Source: Paenibacillaceae bacterium (GTDB lineage Bacteria > Bacillota > Bacilli > Paenibacillales > Paenibacillaceae). Taken from it: a stretch of 64,000 nucleotides of DNA. Of this stretch, positions 48,572 through 57,247 are shown in pieces (position 1 is the first letter of the stretch; every line of letters begins with the position of its first letter). The stretch spans positions 186,001 to 250,000 of the forward strand of contig CAAFUF010000023.1 of assembly GCA_900766135.1 (NCBI GenBank), read 5' to 3'. The notes under the pieces are model-generated. The model had not been told where the DNA came from. It did not search any database and saw only the letters and a program-made list of their open reading frames with translations. A program made the translations under genes and the position numbers.

Positions 48572-48707
48572 ACCGAGTCTCCCCCTGTTAGGTACTGTAA
48601 TCACGCTTTAGGTTATGTGTATTCGCCTAGGCGGGTCAGGGTTAAGGGAGAGATTTCGGAAAACGTCCACAATGAGGACGAGGCGGCTAACTGCAGGAAC
48701 TTCGACT

Positions 48708-49187
48708 TCAGATAAACAGCTGGATGTCCGACTCCAGCGCGTCGCGCAGATACGTTTGGGCCTCGATGATCTCCAGCTCCGGGAGGAATTCCTCCGGCTT
48801 GAAGCCCATAATCTCCACCGACAGCTTGCAGCCGTAGAACTTGATGTTTTTCTTGCGGGCTCCTTTGAGGAAATGGATCAGCCGGGGAGCTTCCTGGTCT
48901 TCGATCATTTCGTTCAGCATCCATTTGCCAAGCCCGCTGTAATTCATTTTGGAGAGCGGCAGCTCGTCCGGCCCTTTGGGCGTCATCCAGGTCATCAGCT
49001 TCTCGTACAACGTCTTGTCCTCGAGCGTCATTTTCTCCGGATCCCGCACCAGAAACAGGCCCCAGAAGGCAAAAAACATCGTTACCTCCACGCCGATATC
49101 CCGTGCGCTATTTGCCAAAATCAACCCGGCCATCGCCTTGTCGTAATCGCCGCTGAACATCAGCAGGTTCATTCTTTTTTGCTCCAT
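48708..49187 (-). CDS. DsrE/DsrF-like sulfur-carrier protein
   Basis: This 159-residue protein resembles the DsrE/F/DsrH family: MNLLMFSGDYDKAMAGLILANSARDIGVEVTMFFAFWGLFLVRD at the start, and a Cys in KFYGCKLSVEIMGF as possible sulfur carrier. Such proteins take part in sulfur transfer or sulfide handling. It lies 137 bp upstream of the aminotransferase gene on the same strand, so the two could form a sulfur-trafficking pair, though the link is inferred. GAGGC precedes the ATG. Confidence 0.85.
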   Translation of the reverse strand: MEQKRMNLLMFSGDYDKAMAGLILANSARDIGVEVTMFFAFWGLFLVRDPEKMTLEDKTLYEKLMTWMTPKGPDELPLSKMNYSGLGKWMLNEMIEDQEAPRLIHFLKGARKKNIKFYGCKLSVEIMGFKPEEFLPELEIIEAQTYLRDALESDIQLFI

Positions 49188-49283
49188 TACGGCCAGCCTC
49201 CATCGTATGGTGATTTGGATAAAGCTGGTATTAGTATGGTTCCGGGGAGGCAGGTTATCCTCGGTTCATAAATCGCTCAAAAT

Positions 49284-49859
49284 TTACTGCAATTTCGGGT
49301 CGATCGGGGTTGGGTGGCGATTCTGCCGAACCTCCTGGAACAACACCGAGGGTTCAAGGGACATGCCCGGTTTAAGCCCCAGGATTCGCTCCAGGTCCCC
49401 GATCGTGACGGGTCTGGCGTGCTCCATCAGCTCGTAGCCGATCTGTCCGTTCGTTTCCAGAGTCGCGGTTTTGACGTCGCCGATATTAGCGATCCCAAGC
49501 TGTCTTAGCCGAACCTCTAAATGGTCCACGGTCAGGCGCATTTTGCGTAAATTGCCCGTGAGGAGTTGGCCGTTCTCAATGATCGGAACCGCCCGCCCGC
49601 TCATCAGACGCTCAAACCCGTCCCACTTAACCTGGAGATACTCGACGATAATCAGGGAAATGATAAAGAGGGTCGCCGAGCCTACGGCTTTCGCCATTTC
49701 ATGATTGGCGATCGGCTGGACAATCGTGGTGCCGATCGAAATCATGATGACCGTTGTGGCCACCGTCATCTGGGAAATCGACTTTCTGCCGGCGATCCGC
49801 AAGAGCACCATGCCGGCCAGCGCCAAAATGACGGATTTCCAAATCCAATCCAATTCCAT
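49284..49859 (-). CDS. DUF421/YetF-like membrane protein
   Basis: This 191-residue protein has an N-terminal membrane part (about 8-80) with LRIAGRKSISQMTVATTVIMISIGTTIVQPI, a YetF/DUF421 signature. A soluble domain follows (about 90-180) with PIIENGQLLTGNLRKMRLTVDHLEVRLRQLGIANIGDVKTATLETNGQIG. YetF proteins are linked to spore or wall lipids in Bacillus, but the function is not established here. GGAGGG precedes the ATG. Confidence 0.9.
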   Translation of the reverse strand: MELDWIWKSVILALAGMVLLRIAGRKSISQMTVATTVIMISIGTTIVQPIANHEMAKAVGSATLFIISLIIVEYLQVKWDGFERLMSGRAVPIIENGQLLTGNLRKMRLTVDHLEVRLRQLGIANIGDVKTATLETNGQIGYELMEHARPVTIGDLERILGLKPGMSLEPSVLFQEVRQNRHPTPIDPKLQ

Positions 49860-50188
49860 AAGGTAAATCCCTCCATATCCGCATCGTTAACCGTAACTTG
49901 CGCATCCTCCGCCTTTTTATGCAGCCCGCCCTCCGCCGCGAGGGGTCTTCCCCAATTCACCGCTTATCCCTCTTTCCGATTTCCTGTAGGATGGGGATCG
50001 TCCGACAATTATATCTGCTTGGAAAGCCGTCAATGCCCCCCCGTACTTAAGCTGGTGGGAAGTAAACCGTTAATACGCCGGGCCGACCCAAGGCCCTTGA
50101 TTTCGGGGGTAGCTTTAGGGTACCCTTTCTTTACGCCGTCTGCCGCACAACGGGCGGGATCAGATCTTTTATTTCGAGGTGGTATGTT
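49860..50188. other. Intergenic gap with no clear feature
   Basis: This gap of about 330 bp lies between divergent genes. I see no repeat array, and no short gene I would accept. A minus-strand frame of about 65 codons overlaps the start of the DUF421 gene and looks like a shadow. A/T-rich ACAATTATATC near 50005 may be part of a promoter. Confidence 0.4.
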
Positions 50189-50695
50189 TTGAAAAAATAC
50201 GCGCTAGGTTTGACGGTCGTGCTGTTAACGCTCCTGCTTGCCGGATGCGGCACCTTCGATCCGGTCAGCAAGGCGATGAATCAGCTGAGACCGGCCGGGG
50301 CCGCGAACCCAGCTCGGGTTACGGGAGATTCCTTTACCGTAGAGCTATCCGTTCCGAAGCGCGCCGGTTTAGACGAGACGTTTACGCTGATCGCCAGCCT
50401 GCACAATCTGTCCAAAACCCGGTTTGAGCTGCAAAGCCGGCCACGGGTGTTCCATTACCTGATCGTAGACAGCTCGGGCAACCGGGTAAATACGATCTCC
50501 GAAGTGGACAGCGCGGTCGTTCGCAGTATGGGGGGAGAAACGGATATCAATGAGTTTTTCGAAACCCGGATCGATCGGATCGGGACGTATGAAATTTATG
50601 CGGTCGCCGAATTCTCGGTCAAAGAGAACGGCGTTTACAAGGACCTCACCTACGAGACGGAGCATCACCGGATCGAGATCGGTCCCTACAGCTGA
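50189..50695 (+). CDS. Lipoprotein of unknown function
   Basis: This 168-residue protein has a signal peptide with lipobox LLLAGC and lipid-attachment Cys21. The mature domain of about 120 residues looks like an Ig-like beta-sandwich (DSFTVELSVPKRAGLDETFTLIASLHNLSKTRFELQSRP). It slightly resembles BsuPI-type protease inhibitors in length and strand pattern, though I cannot assign the family. The TTG at 50189 has GAGGTGG upstream. It is exported and would sit on the outer membrane face of the cell. Confidence 0.72.
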   Translation: MKKYALGLTVVLLTLLLAGCGTFDPVSKAMNQLRPAGAANPARVTGDSFTVELSVPKRAGLDETFTLIASLHNLSKTRFELQSRPRVFHYLIVDSSGNRVNTISEVDSAVVRSMGGETDINEFFETRIDRIGTYEIYAVAEFSVKENGVYKDLTYETEHHRIEIGPYS

Positions 50696-50696
50696 C

Positions 50697-50758
50697 AAAG
50701 AGCAGACCCCGAAGGATCCAGCGGATCCACGGTATCTGCTCTTTTTTTGGTGTGCTTA
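50697..50758. terminator. Terminator between convergent genes
   Basis: AAAGAGCAGA pairs with TCTGCTCTTT, with inner GGATCC repeats, and is followed by a T-run on the plus strand. Confidence 0.8.
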
Positions 50759-51598
50759 GAAATCGAAATGGTCGGGGTCCGGCCCGACGCGAAGGTTCTC
50801 GTTCAGGTCACTGATCCGCTTCATATCCTCCGCCATCAACTCGAAGTCGAATACGTCCGCATTCTCGGCAATCCGGTGCGGCTTGGTTGACTTCGGTATC
50901 GTGACTACGCCGTTCTGCAAGTCCCAGCGAAGGATGATTTGCGCGACCGACTTCCCGTATTGGCGGGCAAGCTCTTGCAGGAAAGGATGGTCCAGCAATT
51001 GCCCTTGCATCAGCGGGGACCAGGCTTCCATTTGAATGCCGCGATCGCGGCAGAAGGTCTGTACTTCCTGCTGCGTCAGACGCGGGTGGTATTCGACCTG
51101 GTTAACCATCGGCACGAACTCTGCGTCCGCCATCAAGTCCTTCAGATGGTGGACCTGAAAGTTGCTGACGCCGATCGCTTTGACCTTTCCCGCTTTGTAG
51201 AGCGTCTCCAGCGCTCGCCAAGATTCTTTGTATTTGCCCGCCACCGGCCAGTGGATCAGGTACAGGTCAAGATAATCCAGCCCGAGCTTGTGCAGGCTGG
51301 TTTCATAAGCAGCCAACGTCTCTTCGTAACCAAGGTCGGCATTCCAGACCTTTGAAGTGACAAACAGCGCTTCGCGCGGAATGCCCGCTTGCTGCAGGCC
51401 TTCCCGGATGCCTTGTCCGACGCCCGATTCATTGCCGTAGATGGCGGCGGTATCGATGCTGCGATAGCCGTGCGTAATTGCGGATTTGACCGCATCTACC
51501 AGCTCTTGTCCTTCCTCGACCTGGAAAACGCCAAGGCCCAGCCAAGGCATCTTCACTCCGTTATGCAGCGTAGTGGCATCTTGCAAATTGGTGATCAT
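50756..51598 (-). CDS. Aldo/keto reductase
   Basis: This 280-residue TIM barrel has AKR landmarks GYRSIDTAAIYGNE (catalytic Asp and Tyr), LIHWPV (His) and GVSNFQVHHL, with Asn and Gln in MVNQVEYHP. It reduces aldehydes or ketones with NADPH. The ATG at 51598 has CAGGAGG upstream and overlaps the stop of the MFS gene (ATGA); a longer in-frame reading lies inside that gene. With the MFS transporter and divergent HxlR it forms a plausible aldehyde/electrophile stress unit. Confidence 0.93.
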   Translation of the reverse strand: MITNLQDATTLHNGVKMPWLGLGVFQVEEGQELVDAVKSAITHGYRSIDTAAIYGNESGVGQGIREGLQQAGIPREALFVTSKVWNADLGYEETLAAYETSLHKLGLDYLDLYLIHWPVAGKYKESWRALETLYKAGKVKAIGVSNFQVHHLKDLMADAEFVPMVNQVEYHPRLTQQEVQTFCRDRGIQMEAWSPLMQGQLLDHPFLQELARQYGKSVAQIILRWDLQNGVVTIPKSTKPHRIAENADVFDFELMAEDMKRISDLNENLRVGPDPDHFDF

Positions 51599-52830
51599 AA
51601 TACGTGAACCTCCTGTTGGTTTTGATGTGGAACGGCATGTTGAATTTGCGTTTCCTGCCGGTCTTTCCTTTCCAGGACGCGGCTCCAGCCGGTGAGAAGC
51701 ACGGCGGCCGCGACCATCAGCGCGCCGATCCACGAGGTATGGATGAGGCCGATCGAATCGGCGATGACCCCGCCCAGGTAGGAACCCAAGGCGATCCCGG
51801 CATTAAAGGCCGCGATGTTGATCGCAGAGGCGACATCGACGGCGGACGGGACGAACCGCTCCGCCAGCATGACGACATACACCTGCAGGCCCGGCACGTT
51901 CATAAAGGCAAGCAGCCCCATGAGGAAAATGGTCGCCAAGCCGGCGGCTTTGAACGGAGCCGTAAACAGCAAGGCCAGCAGGACGAACGACTGAACGGCA
52001 AACATATAAAACAAAGCCCGAACCGGCTGCCGATTGGACAGCTTGCCGCCCAACATGTTGCCGATGGCGATCGCCACGCCGTACACGAGCAAAATGACGG
52101 CGACGGCGCTTTCCTTAAAGCCCGTAATTTCAAGAAGGATCGGCGACAGGTAGGTATAAACGACAAAGGTGCCGCCATAACCCAAGGCAGTGATCAAGAA
52201 CAGCAGCAGCAGCCGCCCGTTCGTCACCAGCTTCACCTGGTCGCGGAACGCGGTTCGCGTCCCTTTCCGCAAGCCGGATGGAACCAGCAGACTATTGGAG
52301 ATAAAACCAAGCAGCCCCACGGCGACGATCAAGATAAATGCGGCCCGCCAGCCAAGCTGCTGGCCGACAAAGGTGCCGAGCGGCACGCCGGTGACCGTCG
52401 CGACGGTCAAGCCGGTGAACATGATCGAAATGGCGCTGGCCCGGCGATGTTCCGGCACGAGGTCGGCGGCAATCGTAGATCCGATCGACATGAATACGCC
52501 GTGCGAGAAGGCAGAGACGACCCTGGCCGTGAGCAGCATGCCGATGCCGGTCGCCGAGGCGGCCAAGGCGTTGCCGATCATGAACACGACCATGATCCAC
52601 AGCAGCAGCGTCTTGCGCGACATTCGGGCGGTTAACGACGTGAGAACCGGTGCCCCAAAGGTCACGCCTAACGCATATAAGGAAACTGTCAGCCCTGCCG
52701 TGGTCGTGGAGATGTGCAGGTCCTCGGCGATCAAGGGCAGCAGTCCGACGCTGATAAATTCGGTGGTCCCGATGGCGAAGGCGCTAATCGCCAAGGCAAG
52801 CAGCGCCAAGGTGCTTCTTCGTTTATTCAT
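51595..52830 (-). CDS. MFS transporter, DHA1 family (AraJ/YdhP-like)
   Basis: This 411-residue transporter has twelve predicted membrane segments and the family start SAFAIGTTEFISVGLLPLIAEDLHISTTTAGLTVSLYALGV, and VLTSLTARMSRKTLLL in loop 2-3. It should export sugars or drugs. The ATG at 52830 has TAAGGA at good spacing. It is divergent from the HxlR gene at 53024 and upstream of the aldo/keto reductase gene, with coupled translation. Confidence 0.92.
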   Translation of the reverse strand: MNKRRSTLALLALAISAFAIGTTEFISVGLLPLIAEDLHISTTTAGLTVSLYALGVTFGAPVLTSLTARMSRKTLLLWIMVVFMIGNALAASATGIGMLLTARVVSAFSHGVFMSIGSTIAADLVPEHRRASAISIMFTGLTVATVTGVPLGTFVGQQLGWRAAFILIVAVGLLGFISNSLLVPSGLRKGTRTAFRDQVKLVTNGRLLLLFLITALGYGGTFVVYTYLSPILLEITGFKESAVAVILLVYGVAIAIGNMLGGKLSNRQPVRALFYMFAVQSFVLLALLFTAPFKAAGLATIFLMGLLAFMNVPGLQVYVVMLAERFVPSAVDVASAINIAAFNAGIALGSYLGGVIADSIGLIHTSWIGALMVAAAVLLTGWSRVLERKDRQETQIQHAVPHQNQQEVHVL

Positions 52831-52964
52831 AGGCATTCCTTACCCCCAAGATAATGTGGTTTTGAAGGCCGCTGCCGGTCTGCGGGGACTTGCGCAAAAG
52901 CGGGCGACAAATGTTATTATGGGAGATAGGGTTATTTCTGAGAAGTACGCACTTTCAAGTGATA

Positions 52965-53003
52965 TAGGCACAAAAAAGTAGGGTAGGCACATTTTTGTGC
53001 CTA
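52965..53003. promoter_or_regulatory. Candidate HxlR operators in divergent MFS/HxlR gap
   Basis: TAGGCAC lies at 52965-52971 and again at 52984-52990 (19 bp apart). The second copy pairs with GTGCCTA at 52997-53003 to form a perfect 7+7 inverted repeat with a 6-bp centre. The 8-mer GTAGGCAC also occurs as its complement near the other HxlR gene (7510-7517). Confidence 0.6.
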
Positions 53004-53023
53004 TGAAAAAAGGAGCAATGACC

Positions 53024-53395
53024 ATGAAAGCGAAGAAATACAATATTTCCGTAGAGGCGACGCTGGAGGTGATCGGCGGGAAGTGGAAATGCGTGATCCT
53101 GTGCCACTTGACGCACGGCCGTAAACGGACCAGCGAATTAAAACGCCTGATGCCCGACATCACCCAGAAAATGTTGACCCAGCAGCTGCGCGAGCTGGAG
53201 GCCGACGGCGTCATTCGCCGGATCGTCTATCAAGAGGTCCCGCCCCGGGTGGAGTATGAGCTAAGCGAATACGGGGAGAGCTTGCGCGGTATTTTGGATG
53301 CGCTGTGCGCTTGGGGAGAACAGCATATCTGCATGGTTTACGGCAGCTATGACGTCTTGGAAGAGAACGTGCTGAACGAACATTTGAAATCGTGA
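53024..53395 (+). CDS. HxlR-family transcriptional regulator
   Basis: This 123-residue winged helix protein reads VIGGKWKCVILCHLTHGRKRTSELKRLMPDITQKMLTQQLRELEADGVIRRIVYQEVPPRVEYELSEYG, the HxlR pattern. Cys residues at about 21, 25, 99 and 107 give scope for redox control, which is inferred. The ATG at 53024 has AGGAG at good distance; earlier in-frame starts lie within the operator. It probably controls the divergent MFS/aldo-keto reductase pair. It is a paralogue of the gene at 7019. Confidence 0.92.
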   Translation: MKAKKYNISVEATLEVIGGKWKCVILCHLTHGRKRTSELKRLMPDITQKMLTQQLRELEADGVIRRIVYQEVPPRVEYELSEYGESLRGILDALCAWGEQHICMVYGSYDVLEENVLNEHLKS

Positions 53396-53437
53396 GTCCT
53401 CATCGGTTATGCTGTCCATGAAAAGGAGCGATGATCG

Positions 53438-54139
53438 ATGAAACCCATCACGGTATTGATTGCGGACGATGAGGCGGAAATCGCCGACTTGATCGAGCTG
53501 CACCTGGCCCGGGAAGGATACCGCTGCATCAAAGCGTCTGACGGACAGGAGGCGCTCGATGCCATCCGCACGCAGTCCGTGGATCTGGCGATCCTGGATA
53601 TTATGATGCCGAAGATCGACGGGTACGAAGTGACCCGGCAAGTCCGCGAGCAGCATCATCTGCCGATCATTTTCTTGAGCGCAAAAGCAACCGACCTCGA
53701 TAAAATCACCGGCTTGGTACGCGGGGCGGACGATTACATGACCAAGCCGTTTAACCCGATGGAGCTGGTGGCCCGGGTGAATGCCCAACTGCGGCGTTTC
53801 ATCCAGTTGAATCCGTCGGTCGCCGCTCCGGTGGACGAGCCGGTGCTGGAGGCCGGAGGGCTCGTGATCCATCCCGAGCAGCGGACGGTGTTCCTGTACG
53901 GCCAACCGGTGGAGCTGACGCCCAAGGAGTTTGATATCTTGGTCCTGCTGGCCAGCCATCCGAAGAAAGTATTCAGCTCGGAGCATATTTTCGAGAAAGT
54001 CTGGGGCGAAGCGTATTTTGAAGGCGGGAATACGGTTATGGTGCATATTCGGACCCTGCGCAAGAAGCTGGGGGAAGACCAGCACAAGAACAAGCTGATC
54101 AAAACCGTCTGGGGAGTAGGGTATACGTTCAATGGATAA
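53438..54139 (+). CDS. VanR-like OmpR-family response regulator
   Basis: This 233-residue regulator has receiver motifs IADDEAEIADLIELHLAREGYRC, the phosphorylation site Asp54 in LAILDIMMP, KATDLDKITGLVRGADDYMTKPFNPMELVARVNAQLRR and a winged helix ending KLIKTVWGVGYTFNG. The stretch ITGLVRGADDYMTKPFNPMELVARV is close to VanR-type regulators. AAAAGGAG precedes the ATG. It overlaps the kinase gene by 8 bp. Confidence 0.95.
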   Translation: MKPITVLIADDEAEIADLIELHLAREGYRCIKASDGQEALDAIRTQSVDLAILDIMMPKIDGYEVTRQVREQHHLPIIFLSAKATDLDKITGLVRGADDYMTKPFNPMELVARVNAQLRRFIQLNPSVAAPVDEPVLEAGGLVIHPEQRTVFLYGQPVELTPKEFDILVLLASHPKKVFSSEHIFEKVWGEAYFEGGNTVMVHIRTLRKKLGEDQHKNKLIKTVWGVGYTFNG

Positions 54140-55235
54140 TTACGCGGGAAAACCGAAATTTCGCAGCTTCCGCTTCCAAATGGTCCGGCTGTTCGGGCTC
54201 AGCATGCTGCTGTCCGCTGGGACGACCTTTCTGATTTACCTGGCGCTGCGGGGGTATTATCATACGCTGCTGCGCGAGGACCCGCTTTACGATGTCCGTC
54301 GGGTCATGCGTGAGATCGGCGACATCAACGTATTTTTGATTATTTTTATCCCGCTCTCGTTCTTGTACTTCTATCTGCTTACTCGGCGTTACGTCGCTTA
54401 CTTTCGGGAAATTTCCCGGGGAATCAATCAGCTGGCGGGAGGGGATTTCACCCACCGGGTCCATGTTCCTTCCGGCGACGAGTTCGGGGAGATTGCGCGG
54501 GACATCAACTTGGCCAGCGAGAAGCTGCAGCAGGCGGTGGAGCGCGGCGATTTCGCCGAGAACAGCAAGGAACAATTGGTGCTCAACCTGGCCCATGATC
54601 TGCGGACCCCGCTAACCTCCGTCATCGGATATCTGGACTTCATCCTCCAGGGCAAGGATCTGACCGCGGAGCAGATGAAGCATTACACCACGATCGCCTA
54701 CACCAAATCGCAACGTCTGGAGAAGCTCATCGACGAGCTGTTCGAAATTACGCGAATGAACTACGGCAAGCTGAACCTCCACCGCCGGCCGCTTGACCTG
54801 AGCGAGCTGCTGACTCAATTGACCGAAGAGATGTACCCGGTATTCGAAAAAAACGAGCTGACCGCGCGTCTGAAGACCGAGCCGCAGCTGATGATCTCCG
54901 GCGACGGCGACTTGCTCGCCCGCGTCTTTGAGAACCTGCTGTCCAATGCCGTTCGTTACGGCAAAGACGGAGAGTACGTCGACGTCCGCGGGATGCTGGA
55001 TGGGGGAGAGGTTATCGTGCGCGTCACCAACTACGGGGATACCATCCCGCCGGACGAGCTGCCGCACGTGTTCGACATGTTCTTTAGCGGCGATCGGGCG
55101 CGGACGCACCAGGAAGGCAGCACCGGGCTTGGCCTGTTTATCGCCAAAAATATCGTGGAGCAGCACGAAGGCTCCATCTCGGTGCAAAGCGATCTCATCC
55201 GCACCGAGTTTGAGGTGCGCTTGCCGAAACTCTGA
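54132..55235 (+). CDS. VanS-like sensor histidine kinase
   Basis: This 367-residue kinase has two membrane segments (about 19-40 and 66-84) with a short extracellular loop of about 25 residues, then a HAMP domain and H-box LNLAHDLRTPLTSVIGYLDF with His155. ATP-binding motifs FENLLSNAVRYG and STGLGLFIAKNIVE follow. The core is VanS-like. The loop is too short for an independent ligand domain. The downstream genes encode sugar-type ABC permeases, an adaptor and a lipoprotein, so this system may control nutrient or wall-fragment uptake or antibiotic response. Confidence 0.94.
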   Translation: MDNYAGKPKFRSFRFQMVRLFGLSMLLSAGTTFLIYLALRGYYHTLLREDPLYDVRRVMREIGDINVFLIIFIPLSFLYFYLLTRRYVAYFREISRGINQLAGGDFTHRVHVPSGDEFGEIARDINLASEKLQQAVERGDFAENSKEQLVLNLAHDLRTPLTSVIGYLDFILQGKDLTAEQMKHYTTIAYTKSQRLEKLIDELFEITRMNYGKLNLHRRPLDLSELLTQLTEEMYPVFEKNELTARLKTEPQLMISGDGDLLARVFENLLSNAVRYGKDGEYVDVRGMLDGGEVIVRVTNYGDTIPPDELPHVFDMFFSGDRARTHQEGSTGLGLFIAKNIVEQHEGSISVQSDLIRTEFEVRLPKL

Positions 55236-55282
55236 TGAGTTGAATTCGACTCAATAAGTCAGATGCTCCGTCTTGGGAAGCC

Positions 55283-55340
55283 GACTTAAGGAAAAATTTA
55301 GATTTACCCCACTTTTGATTTTAACAATCCGCCTTATGCT
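55283..55340 (+). promoter_or_regulatory. Promoter and candidate response-regulator box before the permease operon
   Basis: An A/T-rich box at 55283-55310 (GACTTAAGGAAAAA, TTTA, then ACCCC) lies 24 bp before TATGCT (55335-55340). It is very similar in sequence and spacing to the box before the vanY-like gene at 5472-5500. The -35 is weak, fitting activation by the adjacent regulator. Confidence 0.5.
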
Positions 55341-55361
55341 GAAGAGCAGGAGGATTGGGAA

Positions 55362-56279
55362 ATGAAAAAGTGGGTTTTTTGGCGTGCGCCCAAAAGCCGG
55401 GCCCCTTCGGGTTATGCAAGGTGGCGGCGCAGGGATGTTGCGGCGGCTGGTTTGTTTCTGGCGCCGAGCGCGGCCGGGTTCGCGGTCTTTTATCTGATCC
55501 CGTTTGGCATGAGTCTCTTCACCTCCTTCCAGAGCGGAACCTCTGGCGGAAGCTTCGTCGGCCTGGAGAATTACCGCGAGCTCCTTGCTAGCGCTTCGTT
55601 CCGGAAGGCGGCGGCCAACACGCTGTACTTCAGCGCGCTTGGCGTTCCGCTGCTGCTGGGCTTATCGCTGGGACTGGCCCTGCTGCTGAATCGGCAGGTT
55701 TACCTGCGAAAATGGCTGCGCACCTCTTATGTGCTGCCGCTGGTCGTGCCGGTGGCGTCGGTCATCCTCATCTGGCAGATGGTGTTTGATTGGAACGGGG
55801 TCTTGAACTACCTTCTCGGTCATTTCGGCATTGGGCGCGTGGACTGGATGAAGACGAGCGCTGCCCGGTATGTCGTCATCGCGGCGTATTTGTGGAAGAA
55901 CCTCGGTTATAACGTCATCTTGTTCCTGGCCGGCTTACAGCAAATTCCCCGGGACTACTACGAGACCGCGCAGGTGGAAGGCGCGGGGCGGGTGCGCCAG
56001 TTTTTCGGCATTACGCTCGTTTATTTAACGACAACGACGTTCTTCGTGGCGATCATGTCGATCATCAATTCGTTTAAGGTATTCCGGGAGACGTATCTGC
56101 TCGCGGGCGATTATCCGCACGACAGCATCTACATGCTGCAGCATTACATGAACAACATGTTCGTATCGCTGGATGTCCAGAAACTGACGGCTGCCGCGGT
56201 CCTGATGGTCGCCGCCATCCTGGCGATTGTTCTGGGCTTGTTCGGGCTGGAACGCAGATACCGGCATTTCATGGAATAG
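55362..56279 (+). CDS. Sugar ABC transporter permease, MalF/UgpA type
   Basis: This 305-residue permease has an N-terminal basic tail, a first segment AAAGLFLAPSAAGFAVFYLIPFGMSLFTSF and about six membrane segments. The cytoplasmic EAA loop reads DYYETAQVEGAGRVRQFFGITL. It forms a heterodimer with the next permease. AGGAGG precedes the ATG. No ATPase gene follows, so a shared ATPase such as MsmX is probably used. Confidence 0.92.
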   Translation: MKKWVFWRAPKSRAPSGYARWRRRDVAAAGLFLAPSAAGFAVFYLIPFGMSLFTSFQSGTSGGSFVGLENYRELLASASFRKAAANTLYFSALGVPLLLGLSLGLALLLNRQVYLRKWLRTSYVLPLVVPVASVILIWQMVFDWNGVLNYLLGHFGIGRVDWMKTSAARYVVIAAYLWKNLGYNVILFLAGLQQIPRDYYETAQVEGAGRVRQFFGITLVYLTTTTFFVAIMSIINSFKVFRETYLLAGDYPHDSIYMLQHYMNNMFVSLDVQKLTAAAVLMVAAILAIVLGLFGLERRYRHFME

Positions 56280-56356
56280 AGGGTCGGCTTTTCAAGACGA
56301 TGCAATTTCATGAAGCCTGAAAAGCCAAAAGAGAACGCGCATAGGAGGTGTCGGGC

Positions 56357-57229
56357 GTGCAGGCGTTCAAAACGATGCAAAAGGCTTTGTTGACAGGGAT
56401 GTTGGGCGTATTCGCCGTGCTGCTCCTGTTCCCCGTCGTCATTACATTCACCAACTCGCTGATGAGCGAACAGGAGCTTGAAATCAATTACGGTCCGATC
56501 GGGGAACTGACGGCGGCCGCTTCGACCGGAGCCGATACCTTCGTTAACCTGAAATGGGTGCCGGATCAGGTGACCTTGGCGCAATACGGCCGGCTGTTGG
56601 TGTATACCCCCAATTATTTGCTGATGTTCTGGCATTCCGTGGGGTTGGTCTTGCCGATCATCGCCGGACAGACGGCGGTGGCCGCGATGGCGGCTTACGC
56701 GCTGGCGATACTGCGGTTTCGCGGCCGGGACGCCATTTTTCTGATCTACTTGCTCTCGATGCTGATGCCCTTTCAGGTGACGCTGGTCCCGAATTATCTG
56801 ATGGCCGATTGGCTGGGACTGATCCACCGTCCGGCGGCGGTGATTCTGCCGGGCATTTTCGCTGCGTTCGGGGTGTTCCTGCTCCGCCAATTCATGCTGC
56901 ATATCCCGTACGCCTATACCGAAGCCGCCCATATCGACGGTGCCGGCCATCTGCGGATCTTCCTGACGATCATCCTCCCGATGGTCAAGCCGGGAATTGC
57001 CGCGCTGGTGGTGCTTCTGTTCGTCGATTACTGGAATATGGTCGAGCAGCCGCTGATCTTTCTGGACCCGCTTCGGCAGCCGTTATCGGTCTTCCTATCG
57101 AGATTAAGCGGCGAGTGGGGGATCGCCTTCGCCGCTTCGATGTTGTACATGTCGCCGATGGTGCTGCTGTTCCTTTACGCCGAATCGTATTTCATCGAAG
57201 GCGTGCAGCTGTCCGGAATCAAGGGGTAG
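56357..57229 (+). CDS. Sugar ABC transporter permease, MalG/UgpE type
   Basis: This protein of about 290 residues has six membrane segments. The EAA loop reads PYAYTEAAHIDGAGHLRIFLTIILPMVKPGIAALVVLLFVDYWN, where the family shows its conserved Gly. A long N-terminal extracellular loop occurs between segments 1 and 2. The GTG at 56357 has AGGAGG upstream; the GTG at 56348 lies in that site. It is 77 bp after the first permease gene. Confidence 0.92.
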   Translation: MQAFKTMQKALLTGMLGVFAVLLLFPVVITFTNSLMSEQELEINYGPIGELTAAASTGADTFVNLKWVPDQVTLAQYGRLLVYTPNYLLMFWHSVGLVLPIIAGQTAVAAMAAYALAILRFRGRDAIFLIYLLSMLMPFQVTLVPNYLMADWLGLIHRPAAVILPGIFAAFGVFLLRQFMLHIPYAYTEAAHIDGAGHLRIFLTIILPMVKPGIAALVVLLFVDYWNMVEQPLIFLDPLRQPLSVFLSRLSGEWGIAFAASMLYMSPMVLLFLYAESYFIEGVQLSGIKG

Positions 57230-57247
57230 GAAGGAGAAAGACGCGTC

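Noticed and set aside
49766..49960. Short frame overlapping the start of the DUF421 gene
   Set aside because: Its 3' half is a frame-shifted reading of the DUF421 start and it has no clear ribosome site, though the first 35 codons look fairly ordinary.
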